Notes under the pieces: model-generated
Databases searched by the model: none
Seen by the model: only the letters and a program-made list of their open reading frames with translations
Told to the model about the DNA's origin: nothing
Made by a program: the position numbers and the translations under genes
Assembly: GCA_023450775.1 (NCBI GenBank)
Contig: JAEXGP010000333.1
Location: 1-18,601 of the forward strand
Source: Actinomycetes bacterium
GTDB lineage: Bacteria; Actinomycetota; Acidimicrobiia; Acidimicrobiales; Microtrichaceae
Length of the DNA stretch: 18,601 nucleotides
Direction: 5' to 3'
Part shown: positions 1 to 7,660 of the stretch, one piece after another
How the letters are laid out: every line of letters begins with the position of its first letter
Numbering within the stretch: the stretch's first letter is position 1

Positions 1-1497
1 GAGCAGACGGCCGAGGCCCGCGACCGGGCCCGTCGCGAGGTCGAATCCGCTCGCGCCGCGGTCGCCGAGGCACGGCGCATCGAGCAGGAGGCGCATCGGG
101 GTCGCGACCAGGCCGCGGCCGACCGTCGCCGTCTCGCCGAGAAGGTGGAGCGACTCGACCGGGACGCGGAGGAGGCGACCGGCGAGCTCGAGGCTCTCGG
201 TGCGCACCTGACCGAGCTGGTCGATCGGCTGGCACGGGAGGAGGTCCGGGTCGCGGAGCTCGCCGAGCAGCTGCCGTCGCTCGAGGCCGCCGAGGCCGAG
301 CTGGGGGAGCAGGCCCGGCGCATGTCGGAGGCCCGCGAGCAGCTGGACGCCCGCGCCGCGGACGTCCAGGCGCGACGCACCGACCTGGAGGTCCGGGTCG
401 CGGCGCTCGACGAGCGCCGCCGCTACGTGGGCTCCCGCCTGGAGCAGATCGGCGAGCGACTGGCCCGCAACCAGGCCGAGGTGTCCGCCGCGGCCGATCG
501 GCGCGTGCTGCTCGAGGCCCGGGTCGTGGCCACCGAGCAGCTGCAGGCGTTCGTCGCCTCGCGGCTCGCGGTCGTCGAGCCCACGCTCGACTCGCTGCGC
601 GAGGAGCGCCGGCGTCAGTCCGAGGCCACGCGGGAGGTCACCACGCTGCTGGACGGCCTGCGCAACGAGCGGGCCGCGGCGGAGCGGTCGCTCGAGGAGG
701 CCCGCGCCCGCCTCCAGAAGGCCGAGATCGCGGATGCCGAGGCCCGGATGCGGCTGGACGCCGCCACCGAGCAGCTGCGCCACGATCTGGACACCGAGCC
801 CGACGTCGCCATGGCGACGGAGTGCCCGCTGCTGCCCGACGGGGTGTCCGCACCGGCTCGCGTGCGCGAGCTCGAGCGGGAGCTGCGACTCATGGGTCCG
901 ATCAACCCGCTCGCGCTGCAGGAGTACGAGGAGCTGTCCGAGCGGCACACGTTCCTGGAGGGCCAGCTCGAGGACATCCGTCAGACGCGTCGTGAGCTGG
1001 CCAAGGTCATCAAGGCCGTGGACGAGGAGATCGTCAACGTCTTCTCCGCCGCGTTCGCCGATGTCAGCGCCAACTTCACGACGCTGTTCGAGACGCTGTT
1101 CCCGGGTGGCCAGGGCCGCCTGAAGCTGACCGATCCCGACAACCTGCTCGAGACGGGCATCGAGCTCGAGGCCCGCCCGTCGGGCAAGAACGTGCGCAAG
1201 CTGTCGCTGCTGTCGGGCGGCGAGCGCTCGCTCACGGCGCTGGCGTACCTGTTCGCGGTGTTCCGGTCGCGGCCGTCGCCCTTCTACGTGATGGACGAGG
1301 TCGAGGCCGCGCTCGACGACGTGAACCTCCACCGGTTCCTGGACCTCATCGCCGAGTTCCGCGACGCCGCGCAGCTCATCGTCGTGAGCCACCAGAAGCG
1401 CACGATGGAGGCCGCGGACGTCCTCTACGGCGTGACCATGGAGCCCGCGGGCTCGTCCAAGGTCCTCTCCGAGCGGGCCGCCACCGTCCTCGACTGA
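1..1497 (+). CDS. smc: Chromosome segregation ATPase SMC, C-terminal part (5' end outside window)
   Basis: This is the C-terminal portion (498 codons) of the SMC condensin ATPase, which loads on DNA with ScpA/ScpB and compacts and segregates chromosomes. The frame is open to the first base of the window, so the gene starts upstream. The first ~280 residues are Glu/Arg/Ala-rich heptad-like coiled coil. The head follows: an MGPINPLALQEYEEL junction motif, the ABC signature LSGGERSLTALAY (near 1207-1245), Walker B FYVMDEVEAALDD (near 1282-1320) with the catalytic Glu, and the H-loop His in VVSHQKRTMEAAD. The N-terminal head and hinge are not visible. In many actinobacteria smc lies directly before ftsY; here an opposite-strand operon separates them. 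The identification is secure from the head motifs. Confidence 0.97.
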   Translation, partial: EQTAEARDRARREVESARAAVAEARRIEQEAHRGRDQAAADRRRLAEKVERLDRDAEEATGELEALGAHLTELVDRLAREEVRVAELAEQLPSLEAAEAELGEQARRMSEAREQLDARAADVQARRTDLEVRVAALDERRRYVGSRLEQIGERLARNQAEVSAAADRRVLLEARVVATEQLQAFVASRLAVVEPTLDSLREERRRQSEATREVTTLLDGLRNERAAAERSLEEARARLQKAEIADAEARMRLDAATEQLRHDLDTEPDVAMATECPLLPDGVSAPARVRELERELRLMGPINPLALQEYEELSERHTFLEGQLEDIRQTRRELAKVIKAVDEEIVNVFSAAFADVSANFTTLFETLFPGGQGRLKLTDPDNLLETGIELEARPSGKNVRKLSLLSGGERSLTALAYLFAVFRSRPSPFYVMDEVEAALDDVNLHRFLDLIAEFRDAAQLIVVSHQKRTMEAADVLYGVTMEPAGSSKVLSERAATVLD

Positions 1498-1508
1498 GTC
1501 GGCCCGCC

Positions 1509-1561
1509 CTGAACTCGGGACGCGTCGCGCCGGATGTGGGCGCGAGACGACCCGGGTTCAG
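1509..1561. repeat. Hairpin repeat copy 1 between smc and VWA gene (possible bidirectional terminator)
   Basis: The outer arms CTGAACTCGGG (1509-1519) and CCCGGGTTCAG (1551-1561) pair with one G-T. The inner CGTCGCGCC and GGCGCGAGACG also pair with one bulge, leaving a short loop around GGATGT. It lies 12 bases after the smc stop, between convergent genes, and could stop transcription from both sides. There is no T-run. A second copy follows 70 bases on. Confidence 0.6.
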
Positions 1562-1582
1562 AACGCTGGCGATCGGCGCCGG

Positions 1583-1631
1583 ACTCGGGACGCGTCGCGC
1601 CCGATGTGGGTGCCAGCCGACCCGAGTTCAG
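1583..1631. repeat. Hairpin repeat copy 2, overlapping the VWA stop codon
   Basis: It matches 44 of 49 bases of 1513-1561 at an offset of 70 bases. It contains the TGA of the minus-strand VWA gene (1628-1630). The arms ACTCGGG and CCCGAGT still pair, so differences between copies fall mostly in the inner stem. Its origin could be local duplication or a dispersed repeat family; the window alone cannot tell. Confidence 0.6.
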
Positions 1632-2599
1632 GGGAGGCGGCTGAACCAGCGGAGCGAGAAGCCGGCGGCCACCAGCAGCAGCACCAGGCCGAGGCCGACG
1701 AAGCGATAGGTCACGTCCTGGGACTTCTCGTCGTAGCCGATCGTGGAGCCGAGCTCGGAGTACACCGAGCGGAGGTCCTGGGCGGACTCCGCCGTGTAGG
1801 CCGTGCCGCCCGTGCCCTCGGCCAGGCCGCGGAGCTCCTCGACGTTCACCGGGACCCGCGTCCGCTGGCCCACGCCGTCGCCGTCGGTGTCGACGGTGAT
1901 CTCGCCGTCCTGCGTGCCGTAGGCGATCGTCGACACCGCCACGCCCGCCTCCTTGGCGATCGGGATGGCGTCCGCGGTGGGCAGGCCGACCGTGGTCTCG
2001 CCGTCGGACATCAGCACGACCGCGCCGTCGACCTTCTTGCCGTCGGTGCCGCGGGCCTGGTCCTCGATCACCTGGACGGCGAGCTTGGTGGCGTCGCCGA
2101 TGGCGGTGGACTTGTCCAGCTCGAGCCCGTCGATCGCCTGGTTGACCTTGGCGTGGTCCTGGGTGGGCGGGACCAGCAGCTGCGCGCTGCCGGCGAAGCT
2201 GATCAGGCCGACGTTGAGCTGGTCCGGCAGCTTGTCGATGAACTCCTTGGCCGCGGCCTGCGCGGCCTCGATCCGGTTCGGCGACACGTCGGTCGCGGCC
2301 ATGGACAGCGACGTGTCGATGGCCAGCACGATCGTCGACCGCTCGGACGGCACCTTCTCGGTCATGACCGGCTGGGCGAACGCGCCGACGAGCACGGCGG
2401 CCGCCAGGATGAACGCCCCGGCGACGAGGTGGCGCCGCCAGCCCGGTCGCTTGGGGGCGACCGAGTCCAGCAGGTCCAGGTTGGAGAACCGCACCGCGTA
2501 GCGGGGCCTCGTGAACTGCAGGCCCACGTACAGGGCCGCGAGCCCCACGACGACCAGGAGCAGCCACAGGCGCTCGGGTTGCAGGAACCAGTCACTCAT
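1628..2599 (-). CDS. Membrane-anchored VWA domain protein (BatA-like)
   Basis: This 323-aa protein has hydrophobic segments at about residues 9-28 and 57-76 and a third near the C-terminus (~298-317), with a von Willebrand A domain between them. The MIDAS metal site is visible: D95-T-S97-L-S99, a Thr in KSTAIGDA and the Asp in VVLMSDGE. This layout fits BatA/BatB-type proteins of the MoxR-DUF58-VWA module, where an AAA+ ATPase and VWA partners act on client proteins at the membrane. The true client is unknown. It is the last gene of the minus-strand operon, 69 bases after the DUF58 stop. The ATG at 2599 gives the usual N-terminal membrane segment; a Shine-Dalgarno is weak. A BatB partner or transglutaminase often found nearby is absent from this window. 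Confidence 0.9.
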   Translation of the reverse strand: MSDWFLQPERLWLLLVVVGLAALYVGLQFTRPRYAVRFSNLDLLDSVAPKRPGWRRHLVAGAFILAAAVLVGAFAQPVMTEKVPSERSTIVLAIDTSLSMAATDVSPNRIEAAQAAAKEFIDKLPDQLNVGLISFAGSAQLLVPPTQDHAKVNQAIDGLELDKSTAIGDATKLAVQVIEDQARGTDGKKVDGAVVLMSDGETTVGLPTADAIPIAKEAGVAVSTIAYGTQDGEITVDTDGDGVGQRTRVPVNVEELRGLAEGTGGTAYTAESAQDLRSVYSELGSTIGYDEKSQDVTYRFVGLGLVLLLVAAGFSLRWFSRLP

Positions 2600-2668
2600 C
2601 TCGACTCACTCAGCCTCTTCGTCGTCCTCGTCGCGGTGCGAGCCCGCTCCTCGTGCCGTGCCATGCCG

Positions 2669-3613
2669 TCACCGCGGCGCCGTCGTGGCGGCCAGCTCGG
2701 CCCGCCGCCGGCGACGCGAGACGTAGCGGGCCAGGTCCAGCACCCAGTCGCCGTCGGTCCGCAGCTGCAGGTGGTCCGCCCCGGCGCCGCGGATGGCCGA
2801 CGCGATCGTCGCCCGCTGCCGTGCGGCCGCCTCGGCGAACCGGGCCCGGGTGGTCGGGTCGTTGGTGTTGACCTCCCTGGTGGCGCCCGTGGCCGGGTCG
2901 CTGAACTGCAGCAGCCCGACGGGTGGCAGCTCGAGCTCGCGGGGGTCGACCACCTCGATGCACAGCACCTGGTGGCGCAGCGCCACGGTGCCGAGGGCCG
3001 TCCGCCAGTCGTCGGGGTCGCCGAGGAAGTCGGAGATCACCACGACCAGGCCCCGGCGGGGTGCGATCGCCCCGGCCCGCTTGAGCGCGCCCTGCAGATC
3101 GGCAGCGCCGGAGCCGTCACCGCGGGGCGTGGACATGATCCGCTCGAGGATCGCCAGCAGGTGGGTCCGGCCGTGGCGCGGCGGCACCGTGCTCAGCTCC
3201 TGGCCGCGCAGCACCAGCGCCCCGATCCGGTTGCCGCCCCGTCCGGTGAGCAGGCCCACGCCGGCGGCGGCGGCCAGCACCAGGTCGCGCTTCTCGTAGT
3301 TGGCGGTGCCGAAGTCAAGGCGGGCCGAGCGGTCGACGACCAGCCACGCCTCGAGCTCGCGGTCCGCGATCGTCTCCCGGATGTAGGGGTCCTGCATGCG
3401 GGCGGTGACGTTCCAGTCGATCCGTCGCACGTCGTCGCCCGGCTCGTAGGCGCGCGTCTCGCCGGGCTCGGTCCCTCGCCCGGGGACGAGGCCCAGGAAG
3501 TCGCCGTGCAGCATGCCGTCGAGCTTGCGGTTCACGTCGAGCGTGAGGCGGCGGAGGATCTCCTCCGCCGGCCGTTCGCCGACGAGCCCGAGGGTGCGGG
3601 AGAGACCCGTCAC
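2669..3613 (-). CDS. DUF58 domain protein of the MoxR/VWA operon
   Basis: This 314-aa protein belongs to the DUF58 family, which has a VWA-like fold and is almost always encoded beside MoxR ATPases. The family signature YEPGDDVRRIDWNVTAR is present, with the VWA-like strands WLVVDRSARLDFG and LVVVISDFLGD. There are no membrane segments, so it is probably cytosolic or membrane-peripheral. I chose the GTG at 3613 because it overlaps the MoxR stop as GTGA and has GGGGGA about 10 bases upstream. A longer frame reaches an ATG at 3667 but would sit inside moxR and adds a low-information Arg-rich stretch. The four-base overlap suggests translational coupling with moxR. The molecular function is not established for the family. 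Confidence 0.9.
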   Translation of the reverse strand: MTGLSRTLGLVGERPAEEILRRLTLDVNRKLDGMLHGDFLGLVPGRGTEPGETRAYEPGDDVRRIDWNVTARMQDPYIRETIADRELEAWLVVDRSARLDFGTANYEKRDLVLAAAAGVGLLTGRGGNRIGALVLRGQELSTVPPRHGRTHLLAILERIMSTPRGDGSGAADLQGALKRAGAIAPRRGLVVVISDFLGDPDDWRTALGTVALRHQVLCIEVVDPRELELPPVGLLQFSDPATGATREVNTNDPTTRARFAEAAARQRATIASAIRGAGADHLQLRTDGDWVLDLARYVSRRRRRAELAATTAPR

Positions 3614-4755
3614 TGCTGGCCGTTCCCCCAGGCCGCGCTCGCGCCGCTGGCCGCGGGTGCGTTCCACGCAGCGGCGTCGGTGGCGCCGCCGTAGTAGGAG
3701 TCGCCGCCGGACTGGGCGGGGCTCAGCCGCGGGGCCGGCACGGTGCCGAGCACGCGGGCGAGCACCTGCTCCACGTCGACGTCCTGCGCCAGCGCCTCGT
3801 AGGACAGCAGCATGCGGTGCCGCATGATCTCGGGGGCGACGTCGAACACGTCCTGCGGCGTGAGGTAGGACCGGCCTCGGAGCAGCGCGAGCGCCCGGCC
3901 GGCGCGGATGAGGCCGAGCGAGGCGCGCGGGCTGGCGCCGAGCTCGATGAAGGCGCGCAGCTCGGGCAGTCCGAAGTTCTCGGGCGTCCGCGTGCAGAGG
4001 ACCAGGTTGACCGCGTACTCGAGCACGCTGCGGTCCACGAACACGTCGTCGGTCGCCGCCTGCAGCGCCTGGACCTGCTCCAGCGTGAGCGCCTGCTCGG
4101 CCGAGGGCGGGTTCGTGCCCATCCGCTGGACGATCTCGACCTCCTCGGCGGGCGACGGGTAGTCGAGCACGACCTTCATGAGGAAGCGGTCCCGCTGGGC
4201 CTCGGGGAGCGGGTAGACGCCCTCGGACTCGATCGGGTTCTGGGTGGCGAGCACCAGGAACGGCTCGGGTGCCTCGAAGCGCTTGCCGCCGATCGTGACG
4301 TGGTGCTCGGCCATGACCTCCAGCAGCGCGGACTGCACCTTGGCGGGGGCGCGGTTGATCTCGTCGGCCAGGACGAAGTTGGCGAACACGGGGCCGAGCT
4401 CCACGTCGAACTGCTCCGACGACGCCCGGTAGATGCGCGTGCCGACCAGGTCGGCGGGCAGCAGGTCGGGCGTGAACTGGATGCGGGAGAAGCTGCCGCC
4501 GACCGACGACGCCAGGGTCTCGACGGTCAGCGTCTTGGCCAGGCCCGGCACGGACTCGAGCAGGCAGTGGCCGCCGGCGAGGAGGCAGGTCAGGACCCGC
4601 TCGATGGCCCGGTCCTGACCGACGATGACCTTCTTGAGCTCGAACAGGAGCCGCTCCACGTCGGCGGCGGGGGTGCTCGTGGGGGACTGCTGATCCACTG
4701 GTCGGTCGCTCTCTTCCGGGTCTGCGGGCGTCTGGGCGAGCGGCGTGCTCGGCAT
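3610..4755 (-). CDS. MoxR family AAA+ ATPase
   Basis: This 381-aa AAA+ ATPase of the MoxR class is thought to act as a chaperone-like motor for VWA-domain partners. Visible motifs are VKK-type N-terminus with KKVIVGQDRAIERVL, Walker A ESVPGLAKT, Walker B FVLADEINRAPAKVQSAL, sensor-1 ATQNPIESEGVYPLPEAQRDRF and the arginine-finger/lid region SPRASLGLIRAGRA. The last ~40 residues are a Gly/Ala/Ser-rich tail beyond the AAA+ core. I chose the ATG at 4755; the frame extends upstream to 4938, but that would overlap ftsY and its promoter on the other strand and the extra residues look non-coding. It heads the minus-strand operon moxR-DUF58-VWA and is divergent from ftsY. Confidence 0.93.
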   Translation of the reverse strand: MPSTPLAQTPADPEESDRPVDQQSPTSTPAADVERLLFELKKVIVGQDRAIERVLTCLLAGGHCLLESVPGLAKTLTVETLASSVGGSFSRIQFTPDLLPADLVGTRIYRASSEQFDVELGPVFANFVLADEINRAPAKVQSALLEVMAEHHVTIGGKRFEAPEPFLVLATQNPIESEGVYPLPEAQRDRFLMKVVLDYPSPAEEVEIVQRMGTNPPSAEQALTLEQVQALQAATDDVFVDRSVLEYAVNLVLCTRTPENFGLPELRAFIELGASPRASLGLIRAGRALALLRGRSYLTPQDVFDVAPEIMRHRMLLSYEALAQDVDVEQVLARVLGTVPAPRLSPAQSGGDSYYGGATDAAAWNAPAASGASAAWGNGQQ

Positions 4756-4781
4756 GCGGGCGCCGCGCTCGGGTGCTGGAA

Positions 4782-4787
4782 ACGGTA
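4782..4787 (-). promoter_or_regulatory. Possible -10 box for the moxR operon
   Basis: TACCGT on the minus strand fits TAnnnT and would place the transcript start about 20 bases before the chosen moxR ATG. No convincing -35 hexamer is seen. The rest of the 173-base moxR/ftsY divergent spacer (4756-4928) shows no other recognisable element except the ftsY -10. Confidence 0.3.
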
Positions 4788-4914
4788 CGGGTTCCTCACC
4801 CGGACGCGTGCTGCGAGGACCGATGTTGCTGATCCACCCTTCAGCTTGCCGCGCCCGGTCCCGGATGCGAGCACGGAAGCAAGCGGCTCCCGCGGGGCGG
4901 CGCTGGCGCACTTG

Positions 4915-4920
4915 TAGGCT
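4915..4920 (+). promoter_or_regulatory. -10 box TAGGCT of ftsY, probably a leaderless transcript
   Basis: TAGGCT fits TAnnnT and ends 8 bases before the ftsY ATG at 4929, so transcription would start at or within a base or two of the start codon. There is no Shine-Dalgarno in the short interval CCCGGCCG. This spacing is typical of leaderless genes in Actinobacteria. No clear -35 is seen. Confidence 0.6.
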
Positions 4921-4928
4921 CCCGGCCG

Positions 4929-6203
4929 ATGGAACCACTCGTGATCCTGGCCGTGATCCTCGCCCTCGTCGCCGTCCTGGCGGTGATCGCCGGCGCGACG
5001 CTCATGACCCGCCGCAACCGCGGCGAGTCGCTCGAACCGCCGTCCGACGTCGAGCTCGACACCGTCACCGAGCCCGGACCCGACGCCCGGGCCCCTCGTG
5101 AGCGGGCCAAGCCCGACGATCCCGGTTCGCTCACCGAACCCGAGGTCGAGGTCATCGAGCCCCGGGGCACCATGTTCGGCGGCACCGTCGAGATCACCGG
5201 GCCCGAGCTCACCGAGGAGGAGGAGGCCGCCAACATCGCGGCCGCCGAGGCCGCCGAGGCGGAGTGGGAGGGCGACCACGGCGCCGGCGTCGAGGAGCTG
5301 GTCCGGCCGTCGTTCCGCGACCGGCTGTCCCGCGCCCGCTCTGCGTTCTCGGGCTACGTCGGGTCGATCATGTCCCGCTCGACGATCGACGCCGAGACCT
5401 GGGACGACCTGGAGGAGGCCCTGATCCGGGCGGACGTCGGCATCGGTCCTGCGCAGGAGCTGCTCGACTCGGTCCGCGCCACGGTCAAGGAGCGGGGCCT
5501 GACCACTCCCGAGCAGCTGATCGAGGCCGTCAAGGACGAGATGAAGTCCCGCCTCGCCGGACCCGTCGACCTCGCGTTCGCCGACACCAAGCCGACCGTC
5601 TGGCTGTTCGTCGGCGTGAACGGCGTGGGCAAGACCACGACGATCGGCAAGCTCGGCCGGCGCCTGGCCGACCAGGACCTCTCGGTCGTGATGGCGGCCG
5701 GCGACACCTTCCGGGCCGCGGCGGCCGAGCAGCTCTCCACCTGGGCCGAGCGGTCGGGTGCGGACATCGTGCGCGGCGCCGAGGGCGGGGACCCGAGCTC
5801 GATCATCTTCGACGCCATCGCGTCGGCGTCCGCCAAGGGCGCCGACGTGGTGCTCGCCGACACGGCCGGCCGCCTGCACACGAAGTCCAACCTGATGGAC
5901 GAGCTCGGCAAGGTGCGACGTGTGGCCGACAAGGGCGACGGCACGGTGACCGAGGTGCTGCTCGTGCTCGACGCCACCACCGGCCAGAACGGGCTGCAGC
6001 AGGCTCGCCAGTTCACCGAGGCCACCGACGTCACCGGCGTGGTGCTCACCAAGCTCGACGGCTCCGCCAAGGGCGGGATCGTGTTCGCGATCCGCTCCGA
6101 CCTGGGCATCCCCATCAAGCTCGTCGGCCTGGGTGAGACGGCGGCCGACCTCGTGGACTTCGACGCCGATGAGTTCGTCGAAGCGCTCTTCGACGAGCGC
6201 TGA
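4929..6203 (+). CDS. ftsY: Signal recognition particle receptor FtsY
   Basis: This 424-aa GTPase is the SRP receptor, pairing with Ffh to deliver nascent membrane proteins to the Sec translocon. Residues ~4-25 form a hydrophobic membrane anchor followed by RRNR, then an acidic, low-complexity A domain to ~residue 115. The NG domain follows: N helices from ELVRPSFRDRL, G1 GVNGVGKTTTIGKL (from Gly229), DTFRAAAAEQL insertion-box motif, DTAGRLHTKSNLMDELGKV, TKLDGSAKGG and the closing GLGETAADLVDFDADEFVEALF. An N-terminal transmembrane anchor is common in actinobacterial FtsY. The stop codon lies in an exact 16-base tandem duplication. The gene appears monocistronic and leaderless, converging on the TMEM175-like gene. 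Confidence 0.97.
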   Translation: MEPLVILAVILALVAVLAVIAGATLMTRRNRGESLEPPSDVELDTVTEPGPDARAPRERAKPDDPGSLTEPEVEVIEPRGTMFGGTVEITGPELTEEEEAANIAAAEAAEAEWEGDHGAGVEELVRPSFRDRLSRARSAFSGYVGSIMSRSTIDAETWDDLEEALIRADVGIGPAQELLDSVRATVKERGLTTPEQLIEAVKDEMKSRLAGPVDLAFADTKPTVWLFVGVNGVGKTTTIGKLGRRLADQDLSVVMAAGDTFRAAAAEQLSTWAERSGADIVRGAEGGDPSSIIFDAIASASAKGADVVLADTAGRLHTKSNLMDELGKVRRVADKGDGTVTEVLLVLDATTGQNGLQQARQFTEATDVTGVVLTKLDGSAKGGIVFAIRSDLGIPIKLVGLGETAADLVDFDADEFVEALFDER

Positions 6204-6223
6204 TCGGGACGAGCGCTGATCGG
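6192..6223. repeat. Exact 16-bp tandem duplication across the ftsY stop codon
   Basis: GACGAGCGCTGATCGG occurs at 6192-6207 and again at 6208-6223 without a mismatch. The first copy encodes the last FtsY codons and the TGA; the second lies in the 40-base gap before the convergent gene's stop. Confidence 0.9.
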
Positions 6224-6243
6224 CGGGTTCTCGCACCGGGCGC

Positions 6244-6903
6244 TCAGCGCCGGCCGGCGTACCGGGCGGACCAGCGTCCGGTGATCGGTCCCGTCACGAA
6301 CAGCAGCGCCCACGTGGCGCGGCCCCAGTTCGTCCCGATCAGCACGGTCACCGGGATCGACGCCAGGAACACGAGTGGTGTGTCGGCCAGGTCGATCAGC
6401 TCCGCCCGCAGGTCGCGTTCCGTGGGCTGCACGCGGAACAGGCGCTCGCGGTGGGCGACGACCACGAGCGCCGTGGACAGGATCGACACCAGCGCCACGT
6501 TCAGCGCGTACACGACCGTCGCGACGCTGCCGTCGCCGCCGTCCTGGAACTCGCCGAGGCCCTCGGTCGTGAACGGCAGCAACGCCACGAACGCCAGCAT
6601 GCCCAGCGCCACCCCCACGAACCGGGAGCTCAGCGTGTCCAGCATCGCCACCAGGCGGTGGTTCGACCACCAGTAGACCGAGATCACCAGGAACGACACG
6701 GCGAACGACAGCAGCGACGGCCACTCGTCGCCCAGGAACGACGACCAGCTCGCCCAGTCGGCGTCGCCGGGGTTCAGCGTGACCACGAGCAGCGTCGCGG
6801 CGATCGCGAACGTCGCGTCGATGAAGGCGAGCGAGCGGCCGAACTCGACCTGGTCGCGGCCGAAGCGCTTCGGGGGGCTGAAGGGGTTCGCCGGGTTCGC
6901 CAC
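6244..6903 (-). CDS. TMEM175/DUF1211-like multi-span membrane protein
   Basis: This 219-aa integral membrane protein has about six hydrophobic segments. The first carries GRSLAFIDATFAIAATLLVV, resembling the TMEM175/DUF1211 hallmark RxxxFSDxxFAIxxTLL, with FID in place of FSD. WWSNHRLVAMLDTLS after the third helix also fits the family. Characterised TMEM175 proteins are potassium channels, but function here is inference. I chose the GTG at 6903, five bases after the HAD stop; a longer frame would lie inside the HAD gene. It is the last gene of the minus-strand phnW-HAD-TMEM175 run and shares a direction and probably a transcript with it. Confidence 0.8.
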   Translation of the reverse strand: MANPANPFSPPKRFGRDQVEFGRSLAFIDATFAIAATLLVVTLNPGDADWASWSSFLGDEWPSLLSFAVSFLVISVYWWSNHRLVAMLDTLSSRFVGVALGMLAFVALLPFTTEGLGEFQDGGDGSVATVVYALNVALVSILSTALVVVAHRERLFRVQPTERDLRAELIDLADTPLVFLASIPVTVLIGTNWGRATWALLFVTGPITGRWSARYAGRR

Positions 6904-6908
6904 GGCGC

Positions 6909-7589
6909 TCAGTCGAGGTGCAGGTGGGCCGGGAGGTCGGCGACCGAGTCGAGCACCTGGTGGGCGCCGGCCGCGGCCAGCGTCGCACGATCGTGCGCGC
7001 CGCTCAGCACGCCCGCGACCACGCCGGCCCCGGCGGACAGCCCGGCCAGCACGTCGAACGCCGTGTCGCCGACCGTCGCCATGGCCCGCACGTCGGTGCC
7101 ACCCAGGCGGAGCAGGGCGGTCAGGTTGAGGTTCGGGTACGGCCGTCCCCGGCCGCCCACGTCGGCGGGGGAGAGGGCCAGCTCGACCAGGTCCCGCCAA
7201 CCGAGCGCGTCCAGGATCGCGTCCCGGGTCCGGGGTGCGAACCCGGTCGTCAGCGCCACCCTGACGCCTCGTTCCTGCAGGGCGGCGATGGTCTCGGCCG
7301 CGCCGGGGAGCGCCTCGCACCGCCCGTCGTCGACGAGGTCGGCGTACGCGTCCTCGAACGCGGCGTTGGCGGCGCGGGCCAGGTCGTCGTCGCCGTCGAA
7401 CAGCGCCCGGAACACCGTGAGCTTGGACTCGCCCATGGTCGCGAGCACGTGGTCCATCATCGCCGGGTACCGCTCGTCCTCGGCCGTGATGCCGAGCGTG
7501 CGGACCGCCTCGGTGAACGCGGCGACGACCAGGCCGTCGTCGGCCACCGTGGTGCCGGCCATGTCCATGGCCACGATCTCTGTCCTCAT
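6909..7589 (-). CDS. PhnX-like HAD hydrolase (putative phosphonoacetaldehyde hydrolase)
   Basis: This 226-aa HAD-superfamily protein resembles phosphonoacetaldehyde hydrolase (phosphonatase), which splits phosphonoacetaldehyde into acetaldehyde and phosphate. The nucleophile motif D9-M-A-G-T-T-V matches PhnX (DxAGTTV). The cap contains MGESK with Lys56, in a place comparable to the Schiff-base Lys of PhnX (MGxxK). The later HAD motifs are TTGF, GRPYPN and the acidic VGDTAFD. The core looks closer to the 'phosphonatase-like' subgroup than to textbook PhnX, so the substrate is inferred mainly from phnW just upstream. ATG at 7589 is preceded by a GAGGA element. A longer open frame to 8456 only shadows phnW. 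Confidence 0.82.
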   Translation of the reverse strand: MRTEIVAMDMAGTTVADDGLVVAAFTEAVRTLGITAEDERYPAMMDHVLATMGESKLTVFRALFDGDDDLARAANAAFEDAYADLVDDGRCEALPGAAETIAALQERGVRVALTTGFAPRTRDAILDALGWRDLVELALSPADVGGRGRPYPNLNLTALLRLGGTDVRAMATVGDTAFDVLAGLSAGAGVVAGVLSGAHDRATLAAAGAHQVLDSVADLPAHLHLD

Positions 7590-7601
7590 CTGCTCGTCCT
7601 C

Positions 7602-7629
7602 GTCGTGTGTGGGCCGTCGTGTGTGGGCC
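7602..7629. repeat. Exact 14-bp tandem duplication in the phnW-HAD spacer
   Basis: GTCGTGTGTGGGCC occurs at 7602-7615 and 7616-7629. It sits just upstream of the HAD gene start (minus strand) in the 71-base gap after phnW. No function is evident. Confidence 0.85.
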
Positions 7630-7660
7630 GTCGGATCGGATCGTCGGTCGCGGTGCGGGC

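Noticed and set aside
3614..3667. 18-residue N-terminal extension of the DUF58 protein
   Set aside because: The extension overlaps the end of moxR and is Arg/Gly-rich without family similarity; GTG at 3613 gives a GTGA overlap with a ribosome site.
1604..3694. Very long plus-strand open frame antisense to the VWA and DUF58 genes
   Set aside because: Its protein is Gly/Arg/His/Val-rich with no family motifs; it mirrors the high GC third-position bias of the two well-supported minus-strand genes.
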